A stretch of 64,000 bases of DNA from Planctomycetaceae bacterium (GCA_021732785.1 JAKFUG010000002.1:119051-183050), one strand, 5' to 3'. Positions 53,812 to 64,000 are shown, numbered from the stretch's first letter. Program-made: numbers and translations. Notes: generated by a model not told the origin, from the letters alone.

Positions 53812-54894
53812 TCATAACTCCAACGGCACCGACGACAGAACTTCGTAACCATCCCGAGTAATCAGCACGTCGTCCTCCAGACGGACGCCACCGAACCCCG
53901 GCAAGTAAATCCCCGGTTCGACGGTGAGGACCATCCCCGGTTGCAGAGTCTCTTTGGAGAGCGGGCTGAACCGCGTGGACTCGTGGATTTCAAGTCCAAT
54001 TCCGTGGCCCAAACCGTGTCCGAAGGACTTCCCGAAACCGGCGTCGTCAATCACCTTTCGAGCCGCGGCATCCACTAGTTGACAAGCCGCCCCGGGCCGG
54101 ATGGCATCCAGAGCCGCCTGTCGAGCATTCATCACAACTCTATGCAGCTTATCAAGTTTGGGCGGAATCTTACTGGTGGAAACGACGCGCGTCAAGTCAC
54201 TGTGATAGCCGCCGGGCTCCACAGCGCCCCAATCGATCAGGACAAACGGGGCCTCCTTAAGCAGATGTAATCCCGCCCGATAATGCGGGAGTGCCGCCTG
54301 CGGCCCGACACCAATAATGGGCTCAAACGCCGCCCGCAACGCACCGAAGCGGCGCATGGCGTGCTCAAGTTCATGGGCGGCTTCACGTTCCGTCATGTCG
54401 GGCAGCATCAGCGCCCGCAAGACGGAGTAACCGCGCTCGGCCAGATAGATGGCGTCACGAATCGCCGCAATCTCTTCACTGTCTTTGATTTGCCGCAATT
54501 CTTCCACGAGCCCGGTCGAGGGCGTGAAGACGACATCGGTCACCTTTTCCGCGAGCCCGGTTTGGGAAGCCACCGTCGTGTAGGCGGATTCAAAGCCAAT
54601 CCGCTTCATTCCCAGTTTACCCAGAATCTCGGCGAGAAAATCTGCCGACTGGGTCTTCGCCGTCCGAATTTCCGTCGCGACGCCCGGGCATTCGTCCGCC
54701 AATTGGGTCTCGAAGCGGCTGTCGCTGACCATCAACGTCCGCTTGGGACCGATCAGCAGGCAACTGGCATCCCCGGTGAAGCCCGTGAGGTAAGTCACGT
54801 TGGGCGGATGCGATACGATCAATAAGTCAAGCTGTGCTTTCTTCACCGCCGCAATCAGTCGCGCGCGTCGTGTGTGATGGCGATCCGAAGGCAT
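53812..54894 (-). CDS. Xaa-Pro peptidase (M24B)
   Basis: 360 residues. The M24 metal ligands are visible: IDWGA and HSDLTR (Asp), GHGLGHGIGLEIHE (His), TVEPGIYLPG (Glu) and RLEDDVLI (Glu). The N-terminal creatinase-like domain begins LIAAVKKAQLDLLIVSHPPN. The family releases residues ahead of proline. The ATG at 54894 has a weak ribosome site. It starts 43 bp after the MMPL gene on the same strand. Confidence 0.93.
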   Translation of the reverse strand: MPSDRHHTRRARLIAAVKKAQLDLLIVSHPPNVTYLTGFTGDASCLLIGPKRTLMVSDSRFETQLADECPGVATEIRTAKTQSADFLAEILGKLGMKRIGFESAYTTVASQTGLAEKVTDVVFTPSTGLVEELRQIKDSEEIAAIRDAIYLAERGYSVLRALMLPDMTEREAAHELEHAMRRFGALRAAFEPIIGVGPQAALPHYRAGLHLLKEAPFVLIDWGAVEPGGYHSDLTRVVSTSKIPPKLDKLHRVVMNARQAALDAIRPGAACQLVDAAARKVIDDAGFGKSFGHGLGHGIGLEIHESTRFSPLSKETLQPGMVLTVEPGIYLPGFGGVRLEDDVLITRDGYEVLSSVPLEL

Positions 54895-54937
54895 ATTGGG
54901 GCAATTCCCGGAAGAGGCTGAAGTGCAGGGCGGCGCA

Positions 54938-57427
54938 CTATCCCAAACTGTTCATCGGCTCGGGTACATCGGTCGTGGAAGGGTCTGCGATGAGTGGCAG
55001 ATTGACCTCGGCGGGCACGGCAACCGGCAAAGCCCCCAGCCACCGACCCATGCGACCGAAGCGCCCGCTGTGCAGCAGAACCAGATAGGCGGGGACCAGC
55101 ACCGGGCGGACAACGAACGTATCGAGCAGCACCCCAAAGGCAAGTGCGAAGCCGAGCTGCGACATCCCCTTCAGCGACCCTGCCGCGAGCGACGCGAACG
55201 TTCCCGCCATGATAATCCCGCAACTGGAAATGATGCGGCCGGTCCGCGACAGCGCGTGAATCACTCCCTTGACGCCGCCAAACCGCTTTTGCTCTTCATC
55301 AATCCGGGTCATCAGGAAGATGTTGTAGTCTTCCCCGACGGCAATCAGGATCGTGAAGAGGAACATGGGAACCTTCCAATCGAGCCCGGCAAAGTTGTCC
55401 CCGTCATAAAGCCAAAATGAGAGATAGGTGAAACCCAGCGTCGCCAGATAGCTGAACAAGACCGTCACGATGAGATACAGACAGATGCCGGGCTGACGAA
55501 GCAGCACGACGAGAATGGAGAAGACGCCAAAGATCACCAGGAGATCGATACGAATCTGATCGCGATCGGTCACGTGTTTCAAATCGCGAATACTGGCCGT
55601 GGGACCAAGGACGCGGACGGCAGCGGAAGCGCGGGCTTCTTCGGGAAGCCGCTGGCGAATCTCCGCTTCCAACCGTCCGAGGTGCTCCATACTGTCGCGG
55701 GCAAAGGGGTCCACTTCGCTCGTCAATTCGAGGCGGGTGACGTGCCCTGCGGTGCGCTCGTCGGCGCTGACATAGTGCTCGATGGCGCGCTTGGTCATCA
55801 CGCGAATTTTGGCCGCACTTCCCGCGGACTCCAGATCCTGATCGCCACCGAGCGGATGCGACACGCTGCGGATGTCGGCGAGCTGCAGTTTTCCCCGCAA
55901 TCCATTCAATTGCGTTGTCAGTTCCTGAATCACCGGGATGCCGGCGTCGTCACCTTGCGTCTGCGTGAAATCGAGTTTGGGCGATTCAATCAGGACCGTG
56001 ATCGGCCCGGTGGTTCCGGCCGGAAAATGCTCGCGGACGATTCCCGTCCCCACAACACTGGTCGACGACACGGGCAAATCGGTCAGCAGGCCGTAACTCA
56101 AATCGGTGTAGAACCACACGCCGACGATCGCGAAGGGCATCATGAGCGCGATGCTCGCGAGCCAGATCTGCATTGGTCGCCGAACGATGATCGCCCCGAC
56201 GTGATCCCACAGGTTTTGCAACCAGCCCCCTTCCGGGTTGTCCGCTTCCACGAAGGTTTTCGCGACCTTCGAAACGGCCGTCATTCGCGGCCAGAAGACC
56301 CAGCGGCCGAAGAAACTTAAAAGGGCGGGCGTGAATGTCAGGCAGGCGAACAGAACGATGACCAGTCCGAACGTGATCGCGATCCCGGCATCGTGGAATT
56401 TGCCGAACTCGGCGAAAATCATCATGCCGATACCGCAGATGACGGTTCCGGCACTGGCGGCAATGGCGGCGCCGACATACCCCTGTGCATCGATCAGAGC
56501 CTGCCGCGCGGGAATGCCCTGGTCCGCTTCCTCTTTGTATCGGGCAATGAGAAACAGGCAATAATCGACACCGGCCCCATACAACAGCACGGTCACATAC
56601 GATTCAAACCCGGAAAACAGGACTACGTACTGGTACTTCGCCAGAATGCACAACAGATTGATGGACAGCTTCACCGCGACGGCCACGGTAATCAACGGGA
56701 CCATGGCCAGGAACGGGGCCCGGTAGATCAGAACCAGCAGCGCGATCACGAGGACAATCGTGTAATGCTCCGTCGCCTTGGCACTGTCCTTCGCGGCCTT
56801 GAGCATGTCGCGACCGACGACCGACGTGCCGCTGACATACATCTCGACGCCGGGAGGACAACTCTTGCGGAACTCCGGGTCATCGAAAATCAGCCCTTCG
56901 ACTTTGCGTACCAGCGGCGTGTTGGCGGCGTCGAGGAATTCGCGGTTCAGGTCGAGCACCACCAGCGTCGCCCGGCGGTCGGAGCTCATCAGAAACTGAC
57001 CGATCGTTTTATCGCGATAGGTCCGTACGACGGATTCCCCCTCGGCGATTTGCTCGGCGGAAATCAGGCCCGCTTCTTCCGCGATCCGCACCAGCCGTCC
57101 ACGCAATTCGCTCACACTTTGGGGATCGTCAACATCGTTCCCGTCGTCGACGAATTCGAGATCCGCATCGCTCAATTCCTGCCCGGCTTTCGACCGGCGG
57201 ATGATGACGGCGATGGTGCTCGCTTTGGATTCCTGGGGAAACGCCTGCGCGTAAAGCCGTTCGGCCACACGGCTGGGACTGTCTTCGGGGAGGAATGCAA
57301 ACTCACCCGTTTTGATGACCGAATCGCGATCGGGCGCAAAAACCGCCGAGACGACGACGGCGAGAATCCACCCCAGGAACCACAATGGCCAAGTGCGAAC
57401 AACGAATTGGCCAAAGCGGTAAAACAT
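54938..57427 (-). CDS. MMPL-family RND transporter
   Basis: 829 residues with about 12 helices in two halves. Each half has a large extracytoplasmic domain followed by a helix bundle; SYVTVLLYGAGVDYCLFLIARYKEE and MFLFTILIAVGEDYNIFLMTRIDEEQ are the conserved proton-relay-like segments (GxDYxxF/LxxRxxEE). The family exports lipids or hydrophobic molecules. ATG at 57427 begins the first helix; the open frame to 57517 would add 30 residues with no domain. Cargo is unknown. Confidence 0.92.
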   Translation of the reverse strand: MFYRFGQFVVRTWPLWFLGWILAVVVSAVFAPDRDSVIKTGEFAFLPEDSPSRVAERLYAQAFPQESKASTIAVIIRRSKAGQELSDADLEFVDDGNDVDDPQSVSELRGRLVRIAEEAGLISAEQIAEGESVVRTYRDKTIGQFLMSSDRRATLVVLDLNREFLDAANTPLVRKVEGLIFDDPEFRKSCPPGVEMYVSGTSVVGRDMLKAAKDSAKATEHYTIVLVIALLVLIYRAPFLAMVPLITVAVAVKLSINLLCILAKYQYVVLFSGFESYVTVLLYGAGVDYCLFLIARYKEEADQGIPARQALIDAQGYVGAAIAASAGTVICGIGMMIFAEFGKFHDAGIAITFGLVIVLFACLTFTPALLSFFGRWVFWPRMTAVSKVAKTFVEADNPEGGWLQNLWDHVGAIIVRRPMQIWLASIALMMPFAIVGVWFYTDLSYGLLTDLPVSSTSVVGTGIVREHFPAGTTGPITVLIESPKLDFTQTQGDDAGIPVIQELTTQLNGLRGKLQLADIRSVSHPLGGDQDLESAGSAAKIRVMTKRAIEHYVSADERTAGHVTRLELTSEVDPFARDSMEHLGRLEAEIRQRLPEEARASAAVRVLGPTASIRDLKHVTDRDQIRIDLLVIFGVFSILVVLLRQPGICLYLIVTVLFSYLATLGFTYLSFWLYDGDNFAGLDWKVPMFLFTILIAVGEDYNIFLMTRIDEEQKRFGGVKGVIHALSRTGRIISSCGIIMAGTFASLAAGSLKGMSQLGFALAFGVLLDTFVVRPVLVPAYLVLLHSGRFGRMGRWLGALPVAVPAEVNLPLIADPSTTDVPEPMNSLG

Positions 57428-57872
57428 CAGCGGCACAGCCTTCCTGGCCCAACGCCCCGCAGACAAAACGATCGCTATGCCTGACGGCATCTCCATGAGA
57501 CGATTGGGAATCGACACAGTACCGTACCGGCGCTCGTCCCCTCCGTCAAACCTCAGCCGGGGTCCTCACTCCCCGATCAAACCCGCATGAATATAACATT
57601 TCCGTAATGTTTCGTCGGCGAGATTTGCTGGTTCGCCCTCGGCAGCGCGACGGAATTGAGAATTCACCGCACGCAATTGATTGGCGGAAAATCCCCGTCA
57701 CGGGGCGAGAAGATCGCACAGCCTGCCGTGAGAGATGTGTTTCGCGAATTTCCCACCAACTGGCGGAAATGGAGAAGCCGCGACTCCTGATCTTTGCGCA
57801 ATGCAGATTGTCTGCTATAGCGACGATAGTGATCTCAGGCCGGATCAATGGGACTGGAAAAGGAATTCCACT
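57428..57872. other. Divergent intergenic region
   Basis: About 445 bp between the MMPL gene and the zinc-ribbon gene. I find no gene here that I can support; the frames open in it read across the start of the zinc-ribbon gene or lack any domain. It must contain the promoters of both flanking genes. Confidence 0.4.
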
Positions 57873-58082
57873 ATGCAGTGTCCGCGCTGCAAGACGAACG
57901 ATGTGTATCGGAGCCAAAGCGCGACGTCACATCTGCTCTCGTTCATGATGATGACCGTGCGTTGCCACCGGTGTTGCCTGCAGTTTTCCGTCCCGCGGTG
58001 GTCGACTGTGCCGGAAAAGGTCGCCACGAAAACCGGGGCGGCACAGACCGAACTGAAGTCCCAATCGCGTCGCGCTGCCTGA
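57873..58082 (+). CDS. Small zinc-ribbon protein
   Basis: 69 residues beginning MQCPRCKTNDVYRSQ, with RCHRCCLQF about 30 residues later: two CxxC pairs that should bind one zinc. The remainder is basic. AAGGA lies eight bases ahead of the ATG, so this short start is favoured over the open frame from 57735. Function unknown. Confidence 0.7.
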   Translation: MQCPRCKTNDVYRSQSATSHLLSFMMMTVRCHRCCLQFSVPRWSTVPEKVATKTGAAQTELKSQSRRAA

Positions 58083-58120
58083 AGCACCGTCGGAGCTGCG
58101 AACGAGTTCACCGCTGAGCC

Positions 58121-59383
58121 TCAGGCGGCGAACTCGGCCGTTTCCGAGAGTTCGTGCGGGTAACCGTAGCATTCGAAGGCGAATTGCCAGCGTTCATAGA
58201 CGCGGCGCATCGTTTCCGCATCGAGTGAGAAGCGATTCTTGCGATAGGCGTTATGCTCGGGCATATTCGCCTGCAGCCGCGGGATCATCCCTTCCCAGCC
58301 CGGAAGGTGGAGTGTCTGGTAGACCCGCTGCAATTCGCCCAGCGGATCGGATTCCAGATCTTCGAAGCGCAATTCGTGCAATTGACCGGCGGGAATCATC
58401 CCTTTCGTCGCTTCATAACGACGAACGCAGTGGTCATACGTCGCAAACGTGTCCTCTTCCAAGCCCTCATAGCAGGGCTCGCTCAAAGCATTTTCGGCGA
58501 ATAACATGCGGCGCAGATGCAATGTGGAACTGTAGACCGCATACGGATTACGCGTGAGGTAGATGAACCGTGCCCCCGGATACAGCTCGAGCAGTAACGG
58601 TATCCGATAGGTATGCGTCGGGCTTTTCAGCACAATCGGCTTCCGGGCACGGTATGTCAGCTTTTTCATGAACCACTGAAACTCGCGCACCCACAGAGCT
58701 CGCTCTTCCGCCGAAAGATCGTTCAGCTCGAAGAACCGCTCGTACTTCGCCCGATCCCCCTGGTACAGGAGCATGTTGTACGGCGACAACCCCGTCCGCA
58801 GCAGCAGCGCCAGCTCATCTTCCTGCGAATGCTTCCAACCCGTGGGAACGTTGTCCATAGGCCGCGTCCGCGGCAAAATCCAGCCGGTGAGTGCCGAGCC
58901 GATGGTTTCCGTCAGCAAAAAATGCCCGGAAAACATGACTTGATACAGATTCGGCGACGTCAGTTGCGGATCGAGTGTCAGAAGATTGTGCAGCAGAGTC
59001 GTTCCGCTGCGCCAATGGCCGAGAACGAAAATCGGCGGCTGCGTGACCTCGGTTTGCTCGACTCGGCGACGATACAGCGCGGACTCACACGCTTCGTACA
59101 AAGAATTCATCGCGCTCAAGGCGGCGATGGAAAGGCGACGCACGCGATACCGCGGATCGGGCGGCAACGCTTTTGCGACCTCCCGCCAGCGCGTGCGATT
59201 CAGCCCCTGCCAGACGCATGCCAGATTTTGATTGGACCGATGCACGCCCGAAGAGGAACGACTACTTTTGGTTCGTGTCGCCAGCGACGTTCCTGCATCA
59301 GTCACGGGAGAGGCTCCTGCCGAGCGAGAACTTCCTGTCTCGTTTCCTGGCAACATCATGTCGAAATCTACGGCCGAACCCAT
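58121..59383 (-). CDS. Sulfotransferase family protein
   Basis: 420 residues. PPIFVLGHWRSGTTLLHNLL is the 5'-phosphosulfate loop of PAPS sulfotransferases. KSPTHTYRIPLLLELYPGAR and the 3'-phosphate motif RNPYAVYSSTLHLRRM follow. Members transfer sulfate from PAPS to carbohydrates, lipids or proteins. The start is uncertain: ATG at 59383 is the longest, ATG at 59359 or later possible, and the first 60 residues look non-conserved. The acceptor is unknown. Confidence 0.88.
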   Translation of the reverse strand: MGSAVDFDMMLPGNETGSSRSAGASPVTDAGTSLATRTKSSRSSSGVHRSNQNLACVWQGLNRTRWREVAKALPPDPRYRVRRLSIAALSAMNSLYEACESALYRRRVEQTEVTQPPIFVLGHWRSGTTLLHNLLTLDPQLTSPNLYQVMFSGHFLLTETIGSALTGWILPRTRPMDNVPTGWKHSQEDELALLLRTGLSPYNMLLYQGDRAKYERFFELNDLSAEERALWVREFQWFMKKLTYRARKPIVLKSPTHTYRIPLLLELYPGARFIYLTRNPYAVYSSTLHLRRMLFAENALSEPCYEGLEEDTFATYDHCVRRYEATKGMIPAGQLHELRFEDLESDPLGELQRVYQTLHLPGWEGMIPRLQANMPEHNAYRKNRFSLDAETMRRVYERWQFAFECYGYPHELSETAEFAA

Positions 59384-59536
59384 GTCCGCTGCCCCGCCCT
59401 ACCGCGCGGATTCACAATCGGATTAGCGTTTCTCATTTTTGTGGACCTCCGTCAGTACGACTTTCCTGCCGGTGAGTCAACCTCGATGAAGCGGATCGCC
59501 TCGATTTTCACCTCGTGGTGGCGATCCTGCCGCGTT

Positions 59537-60628
59537 TCAGTTGGTGCTCGGCGGCACGGTGAGCCGCTGTCGGATGTAATCGGCCCGCGCGGCATTCCGT
59601 TCGGCGGTTTCCATCCGTTCGTGCCGCAACTTCTGTAAATGCGCTGGTTGTGTGTGGATGAACAACTCGTTGAGTGTGGGAATCTCAAGGTCATGAATCA
59701 GGCCGAGATTGATCCCCATGCGGACGCTCGACAGCAGGTGCATCGTTTCTTCGGAACTGATCTGCCGCGCATGCTTGAGGTTCCCGAGCGCCCGGCTGAC
59801 CTGATCGTGCAAATTCTGGCGGTTTTCCTGCACCAGCGTGGTGCGGACTTTCCGTTCGTACGCCAGGATGTTGGGGATCACATCCTTGATCGTTTTGATG
59901 ATCTGCTCTTCACCTTTGCCGAGCGTGGCCTGATTGGAAATCTGGTAGAAATCGCCCATGGCCTGACTGCCTTCACCGTACAGTCCGCGAACGGCGAGAC
60001 CGATTTTCTGCAAGGCCTGGAAGACCTTCTGGATTTCCTTGGTCATCACCAAACCGGGCAGATGCAGCAGGACGCTGACCCGGATCCCCGTCCCGACATT
60101 CGTGGGACAGGCGGTGAGATAGCCGAACTGTTCGCTGAAGGCGTAAGTGACTGAACTTTCGATGGCGTCATCGATCGCATCGATATCGCGCCAGCATTCT
60201 TCGAGCGCGAAACCACTGCGGAGGACCTGCATCCGCAAATGATCTTCCTCGTTCACCATCAGGCTGACATTTTCCTCGGGCGAAATGCCGACGCCGCGCT
60301 GGCCGTGGTTCTCCGAGAGCTCGCGGCTGATGAGTTGCCGCTCGACGAGAAACTGCCTGTCGAGTGTTTCCAGGGCGTCAATCTGCACGTATTGCAATTT
60401 TTTCCCCGCGGGCGACTTGGCAATTTCCCCGCGGAGAAGTTGTTCGATATCGGCGCGGACGGCATCGCTGGCCCGATTTGGAAACGGATAGTCCGCCAGA
60501 TTTCGCGCCAAGCGAATGCGGCTCGACATCACGATGTCGGAATCGGGACCGGTCGCACGTAACCATTCACCACTGGTGTGAGTGAGGGCGTCCAAGTCCA
60601 CTGCCGACTCCTTCCATCCCTGCGACAT
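59537..60628 (-). CDS. mcsB: Protein arginine kinase McsB
   Basis: 363 residues that phosphorylate arginine on proteins, marking them for ClpC-ClpP degradation in Bacillus. [18 protein letters not shown] is the phosphagen-kinase ATP motif and [20 protein letters not shown] carries the active-site cysteine block. The catalytic-loop glutamate region follows. It starts 21 bp after mcsA on the same strand, matching the McsA-McsB operon. Confidence 0.95.
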   Translation of the reverse strand: MSQGWKESAVDLDALTHTSGEWLRATGPDSDIVMSSRIRLARNLADYPFPNRASDAVRADIEQLLRGEIAKSPAGKKLQYVQIDALETLDRQFLVERQLISRELSENHGQRGVGISPEENVSLMVNEEDHLRMQVLRSGFALEECWRDIDAIDDAIESSVTYAFSEQFGYLTACPTNVGTGIRVSVLLHLPGLVMTKEIQKVFQALQKIGLAVRGLYGEGSQAMGDFYQISNQATLGKGEEQIIKTIKDVIPNILAYERKVRTTLVQENRQNLHDQVSRALGNLKHARQISSEETMHLLSSVRMGINLGLIHDLEIPTLNELFIHTQPAHLQKLRHERMETAERNAARADYIRQRLTVPPSTN

Positions 60629-60649
60629 CCCGCGGGGTTAACCCGGTCG

Positions 60650-61174
60650 TTACGGCGAATTGCCGGAACCTGCCTCAGCTTCGAGGCCCTGAATTTCATC
60701 CCGCAGCCGAGCGGCTTCTTCGTACATTTCTTCGTCGACCGCGGCCTTCAACTGGTTTCGCAACCGAATCAGCCGGAACTGGTGCTGACTGGCTTTCGGA
60801 GCCCGCTTCGGCACCTTCCCGACATGTTGCGTTTCGCCGTGGATATTTTCCAGCAGCGGCAACAACTCGTCCTGAAACGCCGTGTAATCGTGCGGGCAAC
60901 CCAGGCGTCCCTGTTTGCGGAACTCTTTGAAGGTGATTCCACATTGCGGACAAGCGGGCACAACGCTGTCGTCGCTGTCACCGGCTTCGGACGATTCCCC
61001 GATTTCACCCGTGCCCAGATCCGCGTCGTCATCCGGAGGTGGTCCCCCCGCCTCCGATTCGTTGAGGTATTCCTTCGCACAACTCTCGCAGAGATGGAGT
61101 GCCTGAACTTCCCCGTGGCGAATCTCGGTAATGTGCAACACCGCCGGCTTGGCGCAGCGACCACACTTTTTCAT
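60650..61174 (-). CDS. mcsA: McsA zinc-binding adaptor (UvrB/UvrC motif)
   Basis: 174 residues, activator of McsB. Zinc ligands are in KCGRC, LCESC, ACPQC and LGCPHDY. The C-terminal [20 protein letters not shown] followed by RDEIQ is a UVR motif. A serine/aspartate-rich linker separates the zinc domains. It is adjacent to mcsB and oriented ahead of it. Confidence 0.92.
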   Translation of the reverse strand: MKKCGRCAKPAVLHITEIRHGEVQALHLCESCAKEYLNESEAGGPPPDDDADLGTGEIGESSEAGDSDDSVVPACPQCGITFKEFRKQGRLGCPHDYTAFQDELLPLLENIHGETQHVGKVPKRAPKASQHQFRLIRLRNQLKAAVDEEMYEEAARLRDEIQGLEAEAGSGNSP

Positions 61175-61489
61175 TGCGGAGTCGATCTCGATAACGGATA
61201 CGATCCGTGCAAAAACTCGGAAAACACAACGAACTCTCTGAAGAGCGCGTCGGTTCGAATTCTAGCTTCCGGCCCCCCTGAGTCAAGCGAGACCATCTGC
61301 GGTGGAGCGCTCGTAAATCCTGATCTTGGTTATGGATGTGACGCCGCGAGTGGACTTTGCCGACGCCGCATGGTAGATGCCCCGAAAAAACATCCCCGAA
61401 CCGCTGCGGGAAGGGTGCTGTCCGAACATCGCAGCGGTAGAGTACCATGCGGAAATTCGCCTTCCTTTTGGATCGGTTACGGACCGCCC
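61175..61489. other. Divergent intergenic region
   Basis: About 315 bp between mcsA and trpE. No gene is supported; the open frame that extends trpE back to 60578 crosses mcsA on the other strand and is a shadow. It should contain both promoters. Confidence 0.45.
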
Positions 61490-62983
61490 ATGACACACTG
61501 TCCGGATTGGAACACGTTTTCACAGCTCGCCGGGGGACATGATCTCGTTCCGGTCTATCGCCAGTTGGTCAGTGATACGCTGACGGCGGTGAGTGCGTAC
61601 GCCCGGCTGCCGCACCTCGGGGATTCGTTCCTGTTTGAAAGCGTCGTCGGCGGCGAACGAATCGGCCGCTACAGTTTTCTGGGAGCCGAACCGTACCTCT
61701 GGCTCGAAGCGTACGGCAATCGAGTCCGCAAACGCCGCCGCGATCACGTGGAAGAATTCACGGCGACGGATCCGCTCGCGGAGTTGGAAACCCTCGTCGC
61801 GGCTCATCGGGCCCCCCACATTCCCGGCTTGCCCCGTTTTTGCGGCGGGGCCGTCGGTTACGCGGGATACGACACCGTGCGGTATGTCGAGAATTTACCG
61901 AATGCACCGACGGATGATCGGCACCTGCCCGATTTGTCGTTCGCCCTGTATGACCGCATGGTGATTTTCGATCATCTGCAAAAGACGATTCTGGTGGTTG
62001 CCCATGCCGATGTTCGCGGACAATCGCCGGATGTCGCTTACACGGCGGCGTGTGCCCGGGTTGACGAACTGTGTCGGGCTCTTGCACAACCCACCGACGG
62101 GCTGCAACTCACCGATCTGGCGATCAACACGCCGCCCACCCGCGCGTTCAAGTCGAATCTGACGCAGGCCGAGTACGAAGGGGCCGTCACGAAGTCGATG
62201 GAATACATCCGCGCCGGCGACATCTTTCAGGTGGTCCTCAGCCAGCGATTGGAACTGGAAACCGTCGCGACACCGCTCGATATCTACCGGGCTTTGCGGG
62301 TGGTGAACCCGAGCCCGTTCATGTTCCTGCTCAACACGCCGTCGGTCTCGCTGGTGGGAAGTTCGCCGGAGATTATGGTCCGCGTCGAAGACGGCGAGGT
62401 CACCATTCGCCCGTTGGCGGGGACACGCAAACGCGGTCTGACGGAGGCCGAAGACCACGCACTCGAACAGGAACTGCTCGCCGATGAAAAAGAACGGGCC
62501 GAGCATGTGATGCTGGTGGACCTCGCGCGGAATGACGTCGGCCGGGTGGCAGAATACGGTTCGGTGCAACTCTCGGATGTGATGAAAGTCGAACGCTACA
62601 GCCACGTGATGCACATCACATCGAACGTCACCGGGCAGATGGCCGCCGGCAAATCGGCACTCGATGCGCTCCGATCCGGCTTGCCTGCGGGGACAGTCTC
62701 CGGCGCTCCGAAAGTCCGGGCGATGCAGATCATCGACGAACTGGAACCGCACCGCCGTGGACCCTACGGCGGCGCGGTCGGTTACCTCGATTTCACCGGC
62801 AATATGGATACCTGCATCGCCCTGCGGACGCTGGTCATGCAAGGGAACCGCGTCTACATGCAGGCGGGGGCGGGGATCGTCGCCGACAGCATTCCCGCGA
62901 ATGAATATGAGGAAACCCTCAACAAAGCCCGCGGGTTGCTGAAGGCGATTGAAGTCGCCGAACAGCAACTACATGTGCCGTAA
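61490..62983 (+). CDS. trpE: Anthranilate synthase component I
   Basis: 497 residues; converts chorismate (with glutamine or ammonia) to anthranilate, the first tryptophan step. [20 protein letters not shown] is the N-terminal feedback region. [20 protein letters not shown] and [20 protein letters not shown] are the chorismate-binding signatures, followed by [23 protein letters not shown] at 61490 gives the normal length. No trpG is beside it. Aminodeoxychorismate synthase PabB is similar but the N-terminal region favours TrpE. Confidence 0.93.
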   Translation: MTHCPDWNTFSQLAGGHDLVPVYRQLVSDTLTAVSAYARLPHLGDSFLFESVVGGERIGRYSFLGAEPYLWLEAYGNRVRKRRRDHVEEFTATDPLAELETLVAAHRAPHIPGLPRFCGGAVGYAGYDTVRYVENLPNAPTDDRHLPDLSFALYDRMVIFDHLQKTILVVAHADVRGQSPDVAYTAACARVDELCRALAQPTDGLQLTDLAINTPPTRAFKSNLTQAEYEGAVTKSMEYIRAGDIFQVVLSQRLELETVATPLDIYRALRVVNPSPFMFLLNTPSVSLVGSSPEIMVRVEDGEVTIRPLAGTRKRGLTEAEDHALEQELLADEKERAEHVMLVDLARNDVGRVAEYGSVQLSDVMKVERYSHVMHITSNVTGQMAAGKSALDALRSGLPAGTVSGAPKVRAMQIIDELEPHRRGPYGGAVGYLDFTGNMDTCIALRTLVMQGNRVYMQAGAGIVADSIPANEYEETLNKARGLLKAIEVAEQQLHVP

Positions 62984-63001
62984 AGCACGGGGCAGCGAGT
63001 C

Positions 63002-63754
63002 CTAAGGTTCGTCGTCCGTCGGTTCGCTCCATTCGGTTAACCCCTTGGCTTCGAGATGTTCAAAGTCCGGGGCAGTCAGAATGGGGGCCTGGATGCCGGT
63101 GTCGGGATCAGTGCCGAGCTGGTCTTTCATTTGACCGGCCAGCGCAGCGACGAGTCCGTTCCATGACGCGAGTTGCTTCCGCAGTTGCGCTTCGTCGCGG
63201 TGTTCCCAGTAGCCGCTGTCATCGCTGACTTGCAACGTCACCGGCAACTTCGCAATTCGATCGAGCAGCGTCACCAGCGACTGATGCGCCTGGAGGAAAT
63301 TGTCGACGCCGCCGTGCTGCTGCAGCCCGGCGTATTGCGTCTTGCAGGCTTGTGCCCACGTGTATTGCCCGGCCAGTCCCGTTTCGATGAGGTGCGTTGC
63401 CCCACGGTAGGTGAACTCGACCACGGGCGGGTGAGCCGCGAGGCCGAAGACCGCGGTTTCGCTGCCCTCGGCCGGAGTGATACTGAAGGCAAGGACGTGC
63501 CTGGGAGGGATGTCGATCCAACGGTCTTCACCGTCGGCCATCCGCTTCTGACCGTATTGCGAGCCGAGCATTTTCAGCAGATGGACGGCAGAGCGATCTT
63601 CGTCCAGCACCACGTCATCGGTCCGCCATTCCTGAATGTCATCGACTTCGTTAAACGGGAGATCGAGCGCCGCGGCGTGCATCTGCTGCACCAACTGGCG
63701 AGCCTGTTCGGTGGACACCGTCGCCCGAATTTCATAACTCAGGCTCAATCCCAT
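63002..63754 (-). CDS. Hypothetical protein
   Basis: 250 residues, not assigned to a known family. It begins SLSYEIRATVSTEQARQLVQ and later has EVDDIQEWRTDDVVLDEDRS, WIDIPPRHVLAFSITPAEG and YRGATHLIETGLAGQYTWAQ. ATG at 63754 has GGGGGAG nine bases ahead; ATG at 63772 is an alternative. It converges on trpE with only 18 bp between stops. Confidence 0.75.
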   Translation of the reverse strand: MGLSLSYEIRATVSTEQARQLVQQMHAAALDLPFNEVDDIQEWRTDDVVLDEDRSAVHLLKMLGSQYGQKRMADGEDRWIDIPPRHVLAFSITPAEGSETAVFGLAAHPPVVEFTYRGATHLIETGLAGQYTWAQACKTQYAGLQQHGGVDNFLQAHQSLVTLLDRIAKLPVTLQVSDDSGYWEHRDEAQLRKQLASWNGLVAALAGQMKDQLGTDPDTGIQAPILTAPDFEHLEAKGLTEWSEPTDDEP

Positions 63755-63854
63755 CGGTGCAGTCTCCCCCATGATCAATCGGCATGATTCGCGACCCGTC
63801 TCCATTGTGCTGCGCGGAGACACGGATCGCCAGCGCTGGATCATGTGTGAGCTT

Positions 63855-63876
63855 GAAGAGTCGGGGCAGGGGCCCC
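63855..63876. repeat. GAAGAGTCGGGGC repeat, copy 2
   Basis: 22 bases identical to 40451-40472. Here the hairpin arm is incomplete. It lies upstream of the hypothetical protein; the remaining 63877-64000 shows no gene. Confidence 0.55.
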
Positions 63877-64000
63877 AGGGCAATCGCATGTCGGCGGCGT
63901 GAATTGGTCCAATGATTGCATGGGGAGGGCCTTCGTCAAGGGTTGCGGAATTTTCCGGTGTGGTTGACGAAGGAGCGCAGCGATGGGGACGGGACCGGCT

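Noticed and set aside
60578..61489. Long upstream extension of the trpE frame (304 codons)
   Set aside because: It runs antisense across mcsA and the end of mcsB, has no domain, and the ATG at 61490 gives the normal TrpE length.

Overview
This window comes from a GC-rich planctomycete, most likely order Planctomycetales. The markers are two DUF1559 pseudopilin-like proteins with paired small lipoproteins, a Tat-exported DUF1501 protein, a giant propeller/CxxCH cytochrome of the PVC type, a Tat-exported Gfo/Idh/MocA protein, two membrane-anchored Ser/Thr kinases, and many intergenic palindromic repeats. A BamD-like lipoprotein, an LptE-like lipoprotein and an MsbA/LolD-type pair fit a diderm envelope. 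The species cannot be named from sequence alone.

Layout. 1-300: REP-like palindrome. 300-6846: nuoJKLMN, the membrane arm of complex I, with overlapping or short junctions. 6954-8320: branched-chain aminotransferase and a divergent promoter region. 8321-11359: DsbD-like thiol reductase with a duplicated C-terminal thioredoxin domain. 11532-18951: ASCH protein, M16 peptidase, large secreted propeller protein, recO. 19019-21232: BamD-like and LptE-like lipoproteins, closed by a perfect 36-bp inverted repeat. 21303-24759: CbiX chelatase, a Ser/Thr kinase, and the fabI-nudix pair. 24982-28504: two DUF1559/lipoprotein sets in mirrored order. 28859-32610: membrane protein, DUF1501, Gfo/Idh/MocA, VOC protein. 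32846-36346: PVC cytochrome. 36355-37528: nucleotidyltransferase cassettes, one intact and one decayed. 37498-39152: Ldh-type dehydrogenase and a small protein. 39483-44332: TadC-like protein, degenerate FHA protein, and a kinase fused to a caspase-like domain. 44397-49095: Pro/Gly/His-rich secreted protein, sigma-70 factor, ABC exporter and LolD-type ATPase. 49493-53648: secreted protein, then accB-accC-pfk (PPi-type). 53812-57427: Xaa-Pro peptidase and MMPL transporter. 57873-61174: zinc-ribbon protein, sulfotransferase, mcsB-mcsA. 61490-63754: trpE and a hypothetical protein.

Genes that probably work together: nuoJ-N in respiration; accB/accC/fabI in fatty-acid synthesis; the BamD-like and LptE-like proteins with the MsbA/LolD-type pair in envelope building; mcsA/mcsB in protein-arginine phosphorylation; tadC/FHA/kinase-caspase as a same-strand signalling or secretion cluster. 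The least explained pieces are the kinase-caspase fusion, the adjacent nucleotidyltransferase cassettes, and at least six dispersed palindrome families.

Starts were moved downstream of the longest open frame wherever a ribosome site, signal peptide or domain boundary supported it. All functional calls are from reading the sequence; no database search was run.
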